64,000 bases of DNA from Ailanthus altissimus (Eukaryota > Streptophyta > Magnoliopsida > Sapindales > Simaroubaceae): positions 11,122,501 through 11,186,500 of the forward strand of contig OX327684.1 of NCBI GenBank assembly GCA_946807835.1. The letters are read 5' to 3'. Shown here piece after piece: positions 37,290 through 46,843 of the stretch; within the stretch, counting starts at the first letter, position 1; each line of letters opens with the position of its first letter. The translations under genes were made by a program, and so were the position numbers. Below the pieces are notes generated by a model. That model had not been told where the DNA came from. It saw nothing but the letters and a program-made list of their open reading frames with translations, and made no database searches.

Positions 37290-38278
37290 TTCTATGATAG
37301 GGCGTAATTGCATAAAATATTTTATCCTCCTAAACTTGATGTTTGTTCAATTTATCCAAATAATTTGGCTATTTATGCATATTAATGTTGTTTTTATAGG
37401 TTTAAGCATTATCGGAGCAAAAATACCAAAAATCGGATACAAATGAAGCTATTGAGATGAGAATTCGAGAAGAGACTAAAATGCTCAAAACGTGAACAGT
37501 ACGAGTGAACAGTGCAATTTCTATAATGCATGAACAGTGCAATGCCGAGGCATTCGATTTGAGCGCCGGGGCATTGGCTAGGCCGCCTATTCCAGAAACT
37601 CCACATCGCGGCATTGATTCATAATGCCATAGCATTGAGTCCGAATGCCGCGACATTAAACCCGAATGTCGCGGCACTGAATTCTGGGCATTTTTTAAGG
37701 GCATTTTTGTCCTCTTTTTGCAACCTTAAACCTATATAAACACCCATTGTTGAGCCAATAGGAGGAAGGTAGCAAGGGGCACGAAAATTGCAAAGGGAGA
37801 GAAGGCTTGAGCTCAAATTTGAAGAGAAGAAATGATGTCTCCAAGGTTGTTTGTGCATCATTGAAGACATTTGAAGGATTGAAACCTTGGAGACATCCTC
37901 AAATTCGATTTTCTCTTTCCTTTTGTTTGTTTTTTCTCTTTTGTTTAAATTTCCATTTATAAACATTGTTTAAATGAGTTGTGTCTATGGATTTCTAGAT
38001 AATTTTAGTTATGGTTGGATTTTTATGTGATTAAACTTGATTCAAAGGCTTGATGTAGTTTTATTTATATTATGTTTGGATGATTTAGTATATTTTCGTG
38101 TAATTCTTTTATGTTTCTTTATGTTTAATGCTTCCAATTGGTTGTTGTGAATTTATGGATTGATGCTTGGAAGAGATTGAACTATTTATTGGATTTAGGA
38201 GAAACATAGCCTTACATTGCTATTAAGTTAGAAGGCCAATAAAACTTAGGTAATCATCATAGTTTTCCTTAAGATTTG

Positions 38279-38439
38279 CATGTGGTGCACTCTAAGTGTT
38301 TGATAAAATACGTGACAGGCGCAAACACTTTGGGTGTGCCAATATGCCTAGAATTTCATGTGGTGCACTCCTTTTTAAAGTGTTTGATAAAATGCGTGAT
38401 GGCGCAAACACTTTGGGTGTGCTATTATGCCTAGAATTG
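38279..38439 (+). repeat. 78-bp direct duplication in LTR5
   Basis: Units start CATGTGGTGCACTC at 38279 and 38357, the second with a short insertion; both contain GGCGCAAACACTTTGGGTGTG. Confidence 0.85.
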
Positions 38440-38890
38440 TATTTAATGCTCGGGAGAGGTAATGAAATTAATCCTTGGGTAATCAATTCAAGGGTTGCGT
38501 AATGCATGTCTATGTAAGCAAGTTAGATAGGCATATCAACTTAAATATGTATTTATAGTATTTTATTTGGCACTCGGAAGAGAAAATGAGATTAGTCTTA
38601 AGCCCTTGATTAATGAATTGAATGAATTTGCTAAATAGGAAGAACATAGGAAGAATAGAATGAAATCAATACTTTTAGGATCCCATTTGTATAGAATTCA
38701 CCATATAGCAAGATTATCATTTTGTTGTAGATTGTATGTTCTAGGCCTTAATAAAACTCTATTGAACAATATGTGTTGATGTTGTTATGTGATTAATGGC
38801 TATCTTTTGTTATTCGTTTATGCTTTTTATATGCTTCATGCTTCTAATTGCATTGAAAAATGGATTGGATGATTTAAACATTTGAGTTAT

Positions 38891-40336
38891 TGATGCGATA
38901 ATTCTATATCATAAATTAAGTGCAAGTATACACTATCGTATGCAAGTAATAAAGAGACTAAATAAGTCGGATGTCGAACCCACAGGGATAATGTTTTCTT
39001 TTTAACCAATTACTAAAATTATATCTTCCTAATAATTATTCAGAAAAATAGAAATCTAAGAATAAATGTAAGAAATATAACACAAAAATACAATGCAATG
39101 AGATTTAAAGATATAGCAACGTAGAGAAAACCTAGGATTAATATTATCCCTCAATATGTTTCTAATGATTAATCCTCTAATATTTAACTCACTTAGTCTT
39201 TATTATTGATCAAGACACTAATGTATTCACAAGCCTCTTCCAAGGTCATGCAAGTATACCTTAGTTTACCAAATACCTATATTCCTATGGTATTTGTAAT
39301 AAACTAAGGTTCATTAAGATTAGGTCTTATTGATCATACATGCCAATTAGGTATATTCCTATCCTAAGTTGAAACTTGCATATGCAACATTGAATGTTAC
39401 TCTACAATCATGCATCAAATTACCTAGGTCTAAATATTATGATTCCTCTTCCGAGTTTATCAATAATATTACCAACTCATTCACCATATATTGGCCAGAT
39501 ATATTGAAGCATTAAACACAAGTAATTTAAATAATAAATGACTAAGTTTATTAAATACTAAAAGATATGGCAATTAAGCACACATATTGAGTTCAAATAT
39601 TAACCCTAGAAAATAAATTAGCTCATGGCTACAAGAGAACAGCAGTAGAAATAATTATAAAACATGATACAATTAATCGCAAACCGATATAGACGTCGAA
39701 TTGCTCTTAATTGCGCTGCTTAGGAACTCTTGATGCCAAAGAGCGTCTTGTATCTCTCTCTAAAGTTGCTTCAATTAAGCTCCTATTGCTCTCCAAGACT
39801 CGTGCTCTGTATTCTTGGTGCTCTTGGGTCGTCTTGGATTCATTCTTGAAGGCTGGGAACGAGTGGCTTTATATAGGGATTGATATGAGCTTGAAAATCT
39901 CAATTCTCGTCGGACTAGGACTCGCACTACCGCTGGCGCGCTATGCATCTGTCGCTGGGGCGACGCGTGAAAAAGCCTTCACCGCTGGAGCGGTGGGATC
40001 TTGGCGCTGGGGCGCTGCATGAAAACGGCTTCACCGCTGGCGCGGTGACTCTTCGGCGCTGGGGCGCTATACGCGACTTAAGCAGGTCGTTTTTCTTATT
40101 TCGATCACTATTTCAGCGCTGGGGCGAAAATCCTTGTGGCGCGGGGGCGATGGACACATACTTTGAAAACTTTGCATTTTAGTCCCTGTTTTCGCTCCTT
40201 TTGCGTTCTTTCTTTAAATTTCGTTCAAGTCCCTATAAATAACAATAATGCACATAAATAGCCATCTATTCTCATAAAACCATAAAACATCAATAATAAA
40301 AACATGAGAAAATATATGACAAATTTGCCCTTATCA
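38891..40336 (-). repeat. 3' LTR of the young element (LTR1)
   Basis: 1,446 bp, TGATGCGATA to CCCTTATCA. TATA box at 39868-39876; dyad array at about 39928-40150. The 79-codon frame in it (39943-40182) is identical to 45908-46147 only because the LTRs are. Confidence 0.97.
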
Positions 40337-40351
40337 AATTCCCCCAAACTT
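40337..40351 (-). other. Polypurine tract of the young element
   Basis: In element sense AAGTTTGGGGGAATT directly abuts the TGATAAGGG start of the 3' LTR, the expected plus-strand primer position. Confidence 0.9.
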
Positions 40352-41784
40352 AAATACTTGCTTGTCCTCAAGCAATAAAATAAAACTAAGAGAGAAACAA
40401 AGGTTTATACTTGACTCATTTAACAAAACAAAACAAAATATACTACTAGTAAGATGATCAAAATCATTGTCTCAAAGGCTGACGAAATGGTACAAATCCT
40501 TAAGATCGATAAATAGCTATTAACAATTCTTAATTATCTTTATTTAGTCCCTCATTCTTCCTCATAAATAATCACCATGTGTGTGTGTGCAAGCAGCAAG
40601 CAAATAGCGAAAACCATACTTTGATTTACTTTATACTTTAGGTTGTACAGAAAAGATGATGTCTCGGCATTTTATTTGTATAATGACACTTCCATAAGCT
40701 TGTCTTTATTACCACTCTCCACTAATGTAGAAAATCACATGTCTAGGGATCTATTTAGGACTTTACTTAGCTTGTAATGTAAGGCTAAGGTCAAGGTGGG
40801 ATAAAATGATAAATATATGAAGTTCAATTCACACCATGAACACTTAGATTTTACCTAGAAACCTCTTGATCTTCTTTTCCTTGTATTATCTCTTCCCCCA
40901 AACTTATTGTGTTTCCCATCTTTCTTTTCAACCTTCTTTTTTTTTTTCAAAGAATTTCTTCTTTTCCTTAAGCTGGGGGTATTTTTCTTACTCTTTTTTT
41001 TTCTTTTTTTTTTTCTTCAATTTTATATACCCCCAAACTTAGATTGATAAATACCACCCAAACTTTATTTTTCTCATATCACCACAGGCTTTTCCTTTCA
41101 AGAGTATTTCTAAGTAAATGCAAGGTTTATGGTGTTACGGGTAAATTTTTAGATAAGTAAACTTTAAGTCTTGGGCTTGTAATGTGGTTAAACCAAAGAA
41201 TGGGTAATTAGGCTCAAAATAGGGTACTAGGGATAAATATACAATAAATGTAGGATAGAAAGGCTCAATCGGTCCAAAGATGGCCTAATGTCATTTCCCT
41301 ATTCATGTGTTTCTTAGAATTTCGCCTCAAGTAGTAACTAAAGACAAGTTCTAGAGTATCGGTCTTCAAGACTGTGGTGTACTCCTTAAAGCATAAGTAT
41401 CTCTAAGTAATAGTTATAACTATTCATGCTTATAAAGTGCTCAAAAAAATTGGTGATTATGAATAAGGTCGAACTTGTTCCTAAACTTGAATAATCAAAA
41501 TTGTCTCAAGTATCTATCATTCCCTATGGATGTGTAAAAATAAATTCACCCATGTATTCTTTTTCTTATCATAGACTAATGATCATCTTATCAAAACCTA
41601 ATAAAAATTAATTAACTAAAAAAAAACTAAGTAACTAAAAAAAAAAAATTTAACCCACAAGAATGACCACTCAAATCATGCAGAAAAATGAACACAAGAA
41701 AGTGTTTCCCACCCCCAAACTTAATTTAGACATTGTCCCCAATGTCAAAAAATAAAGAAGTGTAATTAAGAGACTTCCCTGGTC
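40352..41784 (-). repeat. 3' noncoding region of the young element
   Basis: About 1.4 kb with no gene. It contains three further exact copies of AAGTTTGGGGG (element sense) at 40895-40905, 41030-41040 and 41712-41722, plus pyrimidine-rich tracts on plus near 40938 and 40990. Homologous to the 3' regions of A2, A3 and B. Confidence 0.85.
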
Positions 41785-41993
41785 AATTTTCGCTGCCGCG
41801 CTGACTCTCCATCGCTGGGGCGATGTTCTGGCGCTGCCGCGGTAATCATCTATAGCTGCAGCGCTGAAGGCTGATTTCTGCACAGTTACTGGAATTTGCG
41901 CTGGCGCGATGTTGCGTGTACCGCGGGGGCGGTGGTGCTCGATTTTTCTGTCGCTGCTGCGCCATGTCATGCCGCTGGAGCGCTGAAATTCTT

Positions 41994-41995
<2 letters not shown>
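41785..41995 (-). repeat. Internal GC-rich dyad array
   Basis: About eight units spaced 20-35 bp apart with the same core as the LTR array, for example CATCGCTGGGGCGATG (41810-41825; 6-bp arms), TGCGCTGGCGCGAT (about 41897), ACCGCGGGGGCGGT (about 41920) and CCGCTGGAGCGCTG (about 41972). It lies in transcribed DNA between the A-tract and the 3' end. Confidence 0.85.

Positions 41996-42025
<30 letters not shown>
41996..42025 (-). repeat. Thirty-base A-tract (element sense)
   Basis: An uninterrupted run of 30 T on plus, between the hairpin and the dyad array. A1 has a pyrimidine-rich tract (about 748-790) at the same place. Confidence 0.95.
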
Positions 42026-42030
<5 letters not shown>

Positions 42031-42077
42031 GCTGAAAAAAAATAAAAAAAAATGATAATAATAATAATAATACTTTC

Positions 42078-42095
42078 CTTGGGTTGCCTCCCAAG
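42078..42095 (-). other. Conserved post-gag hairpin, young element
   Basis: CTTGGGTTGCCTCCCAAG on plus: perfect 6-bp stem, 47 bp after the gag-protease stop codon. Confidence 0.85.
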
Positions 42096-42141
42096 TAGCG
42101 CTTGATTTAACGTCATCGGCTTGACGGGGCTTCCTTTTCTT

Positions 42142-44721
42142 TTATGGTGGATCGAAGATGCTGGTGGAAGCATTTGAGTAAATGATTTTGCTGGCTTTCT
42201 TCTTTTTCGGCTTCCATATTTTTGCAATTAAATCTCGGGCAGTATCTTTTGCTGCATTCTCCTTATGTCTCTCCGGAAAGACTTTAATCTTAGACCGGGG
42301 AGATGGTTCTTCCTTTTCTTTCTCTTTGCTTGCTTCGTCGTGATGCTGCTTTTTCTTCTTCTCTCTTGCCTTTCTATGCTTCAATGCTCTTTTTCGGATG
42401 TGAGGATCCAATGTCTCCATATCTTTAATTTGCTTAACACTTGGATGCACCACATTAATGCAGAAACAGTCTTCATTTTCAGCTGGTAATTTGATCTCCT
42501 TGAAGACTTTAAAAGTGACTGTATCCTCTTGTACTCTCATGGTCAACTCCCCTTTTTGCACATCAATAATTGTTCTTCCAGTGGCTAGGAAGGGTCTTCC
42601 AAGGATGATTGGGATCTCCTTGTCTTCTTCCATATCCAAAACAATGAAATCGGCAGGGAAGATGAATTTATCGACCTTAACCAACACATCTTCAATTAAT
42701 CCTTTAGGATAGGTGAGAGAATGATCTGCTAACTGAAGTGTGATATTTGTTGGTTTGGCTTCTTTCAGTCCCAACTTTTTATACACAGACAGTGGCATAA
42801 GATTGATGCTAGCTCCCAGATCACAAAGTGCTTTCCCAAAATCATAATTTCCAATTGAGCATGGTATGGTGAAGCTCCCAGGATCTTTGAGCTTTGGAGG
42901 TAGCTTCTTTAGAAGGATGGCGCTACACTCTTCTGTCAGGGCCACAGTCTCGAAGTCATCTATTCTTCTCTTCTTTGATAGGATTTCCTTCATAAATTTC
43001 ACATAGCTCGGCATTTGTTCCAGTGCATCTGCAAAAGGAAGATTAATATGTAATTTCTTAAAAACATCAAGAAATTTTGAAAATTGCTTATCTAGTTTCT
43101 TTGTTTGCAGCCTCTGAGGAAATGGAGGTGGTGGAGTGAATGACTGCGTAGGTTGCTTCTGCGGATTGCTACTGGTATCTTCTGCTGCATTTTCACTTTT
43201 CTGTTCTTGTACTTGAATACCATTTTCTATGCTTTTCTGCGTTTCAGCACTATTCTCTTGACTTCTTAGCTGCTGTAATCTCTGAGGAAATGGTATAGGT
43301 GGTCTATATGGTTGCACGTCATCTTGCTGGACCACTGGTTCTTTTTCCTTCTCTATCATCTCTAAAAGCTGTGGTTGAGGAGTATTGTCATGTAAGACTT
43401 TACCACTTCTTAGGGAGATGGCTTGGCACTGTTCTACACTTCCTTTTGGATTGACTTCAGTGTTGCTTGGTAGAGTTTCTTGAGGGCGATTGTTTATTGC
43501 TGTTGCGAGCTGCCCTACTTGATTTTCCAAGGCTCTAAGTGAAGTTGCTTGACTTTGAAAGAGTGCATCTGTTTTCTTCATGTATTGCAGGAGCATGTCT
43601 TCAATGTCTGGTTTCTTCTCTTGCTGAATTTGTGTTTGGAAGCCAGGAGGAGCTTTGGAATACTGTCCTTGATTATTGTTGCTCCATGAGAAGTTGGGGT
43701 GATTTCTCCATCCGGGATTGTAGAAATTTGAATTGGGGTTGTTGCGGTTGAAGTCCCCTACATATTGAGCAATCTCCATGCATTGTCCATTAGCATGATT
43801 TCCTCCACAGAAATCGCAAGTGATAGGTTGACTCTTGATGGCATTAACTCCCAAGTTGCTTAATTGTTTGGTCAAAAGGTTGACTTGAGCAGATAATGTG
43901 GTCAAAGTGTCTACTTCATGTAATCCAGCAATCTTTCTTGTGGTTGACCTTTCAGTGGGCCATTGATAGGCATTGGATGCCATCTCATCTAGTAGATCAT
44001 AAGCTTCATCGGTGGATTTATTCATAAGTGCTCCTCCAGCTGCAGCATCTACTATTGTTCTGAATTGACCGGCTAATCCATTGTAGAATGTTTGTACAAG
44101 CAACCACTTTGGAACTCCATGATGAGGACATTTTCTTTGCATATCCTTGTATCTCTCCCATGCCTCATAAAGAGATTCTCCATCTAGTTGTAAGAATGAT
44201 GTGATGTCGTTCCTCATCTTGGCAGTTTTAGCAGGTGGAAAGAATTTGGCGAGGAACTTTTGTGCAAGATCATCCCATGTAGCTATAGATCCAGATGGAA
44301 GTGATAACAACCAGCTCTTTGCCTTGTCTCTTAAGGAAAAGGGAAATAATCTTAGACGGATTGCATCATCGGACACCCCATTGTACTTGAATGTATCACA
44401 TATCTCCAAGAAGTTGATGATGTGCATGTTTGGATCGTCATTGGGTAGTCCACTAAATTGTACCGAATCCTTGAGCATTTGAATCGTGCTTGGCTTGATC
44501 TCAAAGTTGTTAGCTTGAACAGTTGGTCTTTGAATGCTTGAATGGATTCCATTAACTAGGGGAACAGCATATTCCCTTAGTGGTCTTCCTTCATTGTTGG
44601 GCGTAATTGGTACTTGGTCTTCCATGGTGTTGACTTGATTTTGCTCTCTTCTAATTCTTCTTAAAGTTCTTTCAATTTCTGAATCAAAAGCAATCAAGTC
44701 CTCACTCTTCGATCTTCGCAT
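42142..44721 (-). CDS. Gag-protease polyprotein of the young Athila-type element
   Basis: Open frame of 859 codons ending in TAA. The product would form virus-like particles in the cytoplasm and cut itself with its own aspartic protease. Regions: basic N-terminus (1-35); retrotransposon gag core (about 75-225, with L-E-I-C-D-T, R-L-F-P-F-S-L-R-D-K-A and W-x-x-L-x-x-x-F-x-x-K-F-F-P); zinc-knuckle-like CDFCGGNHANGQC (302-314, spacing C-x2-C-x3-H-x4-C, one shorter than the classical knuckle); linker with short coiled segment QVGQLATAI (about 401-409) and two similar Pro-rich P-F-P-Q-R-L segments (477-482, 533-538); retropepsin with catalytic ALCDLGAS (Asp634) and the later I-I-L-G-R-P-F-L (705-712); Lys-rich tail (about 775-850) ending FDPP. 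The ATG at 44721 is about 110 bp after the primer site and aligns with the A1 start. A full Athila polyprotein would continue into RT, RNase H and integrase; this one stops. Classification is firm; activity is inferred. Confidence 0.96.
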   Translation of the reverse strand: MRRSKSEDLIAFDSEIERTLRRIRREQNQVNTMEDQVPITPNNEGRPLREYAVPLVNGIHSSIQRPTVQANNFEIKPSTIQMLKDSVQFSGLPNDDPNMHIINFLEICDTFKYNGVSDDAIRLRLFPFSLRDKAKSWLLSLPSGSIATWDDLAQKFLAKFFPPAKTAKMRNDITSFLQLDGESLYEAWERYKDMQRKCPHHGVPKWLLVQTFYNGLAGQFRTIVDAAAGGALMNKSTDEAYDLLDEMASNAYQWPTERSTTRKIAGLHEVDTLTTLSAQVNLLTKQLSNLGVNAIKSQPITCDFCGGNHANGQCMEIAQYVGDFNRNNPNSNFYNPGWRNHPNFSWSNNNQGQYSKAPPGFQTQIQQEKKPDIEDMLLQYMKKTDALFQSQATSLRALENQVGQLATAINNRPQETLPSNTEVNPKGSVEQCQAISLRSGKVLHDNTPQPQLLEMIEKEKEPVVQQDDVQPYRPPIPFPQRLQQLRSQENSAETQKSIENGIQVQEQKSENAAEDTSSNPQKQPTQSFTPPPPFPQRLQTKKLDKQFSKFLDVFKKLHINLPFADALEQMPSYVKFMKEILSKKRRIDDFETVALTEECSAILLKKLPPKLKDPGSFTIPCSIGNYDFGKALCDLGASINLMPLSVYKKLGLKEAKPTNITLQLADHSLTYPKGLIEDVLVKVDKFIFPADFIVLDMEEDKEIPIILGRPFLATGRTIIDVQKGELTMRVQEDTVTFKVFKEIKLPAENEDCFCINVVHPSVKQIKDMETLDPHIRKRALKHRKAREKKKKQHHDEASKEKEKEEPSPRSKIKVFPERHKENAAKDTARDLIAKIWKPKKKKASKIIYSNASTSIFDPP

Positions 44722-44831
44722 GTACCTCGTAACAAAGAAAGTAAAACTAAATTAAAAAATAAAAATAAAAAAAATTCTGAAGTAAAAACTAGAAAGATTG
44801 GTATTAATATTGGTGAAAAAGTAGATAATTA

Positions 44832-44849
44832 TCCCCGGCAACGGCGCCA
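44832..44849 (-). other. Primer binding site (tRNA-Asp), young element
   Basis: TCCCCGGCAACGGCGCCA on plus equals the 3' end of plant tRNA-Asp; six bases separate it from the LTR. Intact, as needed for reverse transcription. Confidence 0.93.
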
Positions 44850-45832
44850 AAAACTTGATGCGATAATTCTATATCATAAATTAAGTGCAAGTATACACTA
44901 TCGTATGCAAGTAATAAAGAGACTAAATAAGTCGGATGTCGAACCCACAGGGATAATGTTTTCTTTTTAACCAATTACTAAAATTATATCTTCCTAATAA
45001 TTATTCAGAAAAATAGAAATCTAAGAATAAATGTAAGAAATATAACACAAAAATACAATGCAATGAGATTTAAAGATATAGCAACGTAGAGAAAACCTAG
45101 GATTAATATTATCCCTCAATATGTTTCTAATGATTAATCCTCTAATATTTAACTCACTTAGTCTTTATTATTGATCAAGACACTAATGTATTCACAAGCC
45201 TCTTCCAAGGTCATGCAAGTATACCTTAGTTTACCAAATACCTATATTCCTATGGTATTTGTAATAAACTAAGGTTCATTAAGATTAGGTCTTATTGATC
45301 ATACATGCCAATTAGGTATATTCCTATCCTAAGTTGAAACTTGCATATGCAACATTGAATGTTACTCTACAATCATGCATCAAATTACCTAGGTCTAAAT
45401 ATTATGATTCCTCTTCCGAGTTTATCAATAATATTACCAACTCATTCACCATATATTGGCCAGATATATTGAAGCATTAAACACAAGTAATTTAAATAAT
45501 AAATGACTAAGTTTATTAAATACTAAAAGATATGGCAATTAAGCACACATATTGAGTTCAAATATTAACCCTAGAAAATAAATTAGCTCATGGCTACAAG
45601 AGAACAGCAGTAGAAATAATTATAAAACATGATACAATTAATCGCAAACCGATATAGACGTCGAATTGCTCTTAATTGCGCTGCTTAGGAACTCTTGATG
45701 CCAAAGAGCGTCTTGTATCTCTCTCTAAAGTTGCTTCAATTAAGCTCCTATTGCTCTCCAAGACTCGTGCTCTGTATTCTTGGTGCTCTTGGGTCGTCTT
45801 GGATTCATTCTTGAAGGCTGGGAACGAGTGGC

Positions 45833-45841
45833 TTTATATAG
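45833..45841 (-). promoter_or_regulatory. TATA box of the young element 5' LTR
   Basis: CTATATAAAG in element sense, in a good plant TATA context. Transcription would start about 30 bp further down in coordinate, giving a long R-U5 leader. The same box is at 39868-39876 and 11851-11859. Confidence 0.75.
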
Positions 45842-45892
45842 GGATTGATATGAGCTTGAAAATCTCAATTCTCGTCGGACTAGGACTCGCAC

Positions 45893-46115
45893 TACCGCTG
45901 GCGCGCTATGCATCTGTCGCTGGGGCGACGCGTGAAAAAGCCTTCACCGCTGGAGCGGTGGGATCTTGGCGCTGGGGCGCTGCATGAAAACGGCTTCACC
46001 GCTGGCGCGGTGACTCTTCGGCGCTGGGGCGCTATACGCGACTTAAGCAGGTCGTTTTTCTTATTTCGATCACTATTTCAGCGCTGGGGCGAAAATCCTT
46101 GTGGCGCGGGGGCGA
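45893..46115 (-). promoter_or_regulatory. U3 dyad array upstream of the TATA box
   Basis: Eight GC-rich units in about 220 bp, about 50-280 bp upstream of the TATA box. Best units: GTCGCTGGGGCGAC (45916-45929), CACCGCTGGAGCGGTG (45945-45960), GCGCTGGGGCGC (45969-45980), CACCGCTGGCGCGGTG (45997-46012), GCGCTGGGGCGC (46021-46032); weaker ones at 45893, 46081 and 46102. The core CGCTGGNGCG is constant while the outer arm bases change in complementary pairs. Confidence 0.85.
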
Positions 46116-46843
46116 TGGACACATACTTTGAAAACTTTGCATTTTAGTCCCTGTTTTCGCTCCTTTTGCGTTCTTTCTTTAAATTTCGTTCAAGTCCCTA
46201 TAAATAACAATAATGCACATAAATAGCCATCTATTCTCATAAAACCATAAAATATCAATAATAAAAACATGAGAAAATATATGACAAATTTGCCCTTATC
46301 AGTTATATACTTGAAAAAGTTTAATCCATATGTTGGTTGTAAAAAGCATATCTTTGAGTTTGTTGAGTTAGGAGACTAATGAACTTCGGGTAGTCACTTA
46401 AGGGTAGCTTAATGCGTGTATGTATAACGGGTTAGATAGGAATATCAACAAAGTATATGTATAGTATCTCATTCAACACTCAGAAGAGGCAATAAGATTA
46501 ATCATACATCCAGGATTAATGAATGTATAAATTAGTTGTTGATTACTAATGATAAAGACCACAGGAATAATAGAGGGAAATCAAGTCCCTAGAACCCCAT
46601 TACCATAGATATATCATATCTTTAATTTATTGGTTTATTTAGTTTTAAGCATTTTTAGTTCATAACTTACATTATCACTTAGATTAGCCTAGATAAAGTT
46701 AGGTTGCCAACATCATAGTACTTAGCATCAATTTAGGACACAATCCTCATGGGAACGATACTTTATTCATCACTTTATTACTTGCTTACAACCCATGCAC
46801 TTGCAGTTACAAATTCATGTGTGTATAATTTGTGAACATTCTA

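Larger units (their letters stand above)
38891..46301 (-). mobile_element. Young, structurally intact gag-protease-only LTR element
   Basis: 7,411 bp, minus orientation, flanked by perfect GTTAT duplications (38886-38890 and 46302-46306). Order in element sense: LTR (46301-44856), tRNA-Asp primer site (44849-44832), gag-protease frame (44721-42142), hairpin, A-tract, dyad array, 3' noncoding DNA, polypurine tract (40351-40337), LTR (40336-38891). The two 1,446-bp LTRs differ at one position by eye (C at 40288, T at 46253). With 1.3e-8 substitutions per site per year, a rate often used for plant LTRs, that suggests tens of thousands of years or less. There is no RT, RNase H or integrase, so movement would need enzymes in trans. 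The layout resembles the TR-GAG class of non-autonomous elements, here with the protease retained. Confidence 0.97.
44856..46301 (-). repeat. 5' LTR of the young element (LTR1)
   Basis: 1,446 bp; one base differs from the 3' LTR. Carries the promoter that would drive the gag-protease transcript. Confidence 0.97.
37295..46838 (+). mobile_element. Solo LTR, family LTR5, split by the young element
   Basis: Plus orientation: TGATAGGGCG at 37295 to TTTGTGAACA at 46838, with perfect TTCTA duplications at 37290-37294 and 46839-46843. About 2.1 kb once the nested element is set aside. TATA box TATATAAA at 37733-37740. An array of GCATT-type dyads lies at 37541-37680, including AATGCCGAGGCATT (37541-37554) and AATGCCATAGCATT (37623-37636). 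A 78-bp direct duplication lies at 38279-38439. Distantly related to LTR2. Confidence 0.92.

Noticed and set aside
37402..37966. Three overlapping minus-strand frames of 65-115 codons
   Set aside because: They lie across the LTR5 promoter and dyad array on the wrong strand; no conserved domain.
39943..40182. 79-codon frame identical at 45908-46147, with a relative at 11927-12145
   Set aside because: Identity is explained by the two LTRs of one young element and a solo LTR of the same family; it overlaps the dyad array and has biased, repeat-driven residues.
40337..42077. An env-like or RT/integrase frame after gag in the young element
   Set aside because: I read all frames for RT (YxDD), integrase (HHCC, DDE) and a membrane protein and found none; the short frame at 42024-42227 only reads through the hairpin.
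44832..44849. Possible tRNA-Asp gene
   Set aside because: Only the 18-nt 3' end matches, next to an LTR; it is a primer binding site.
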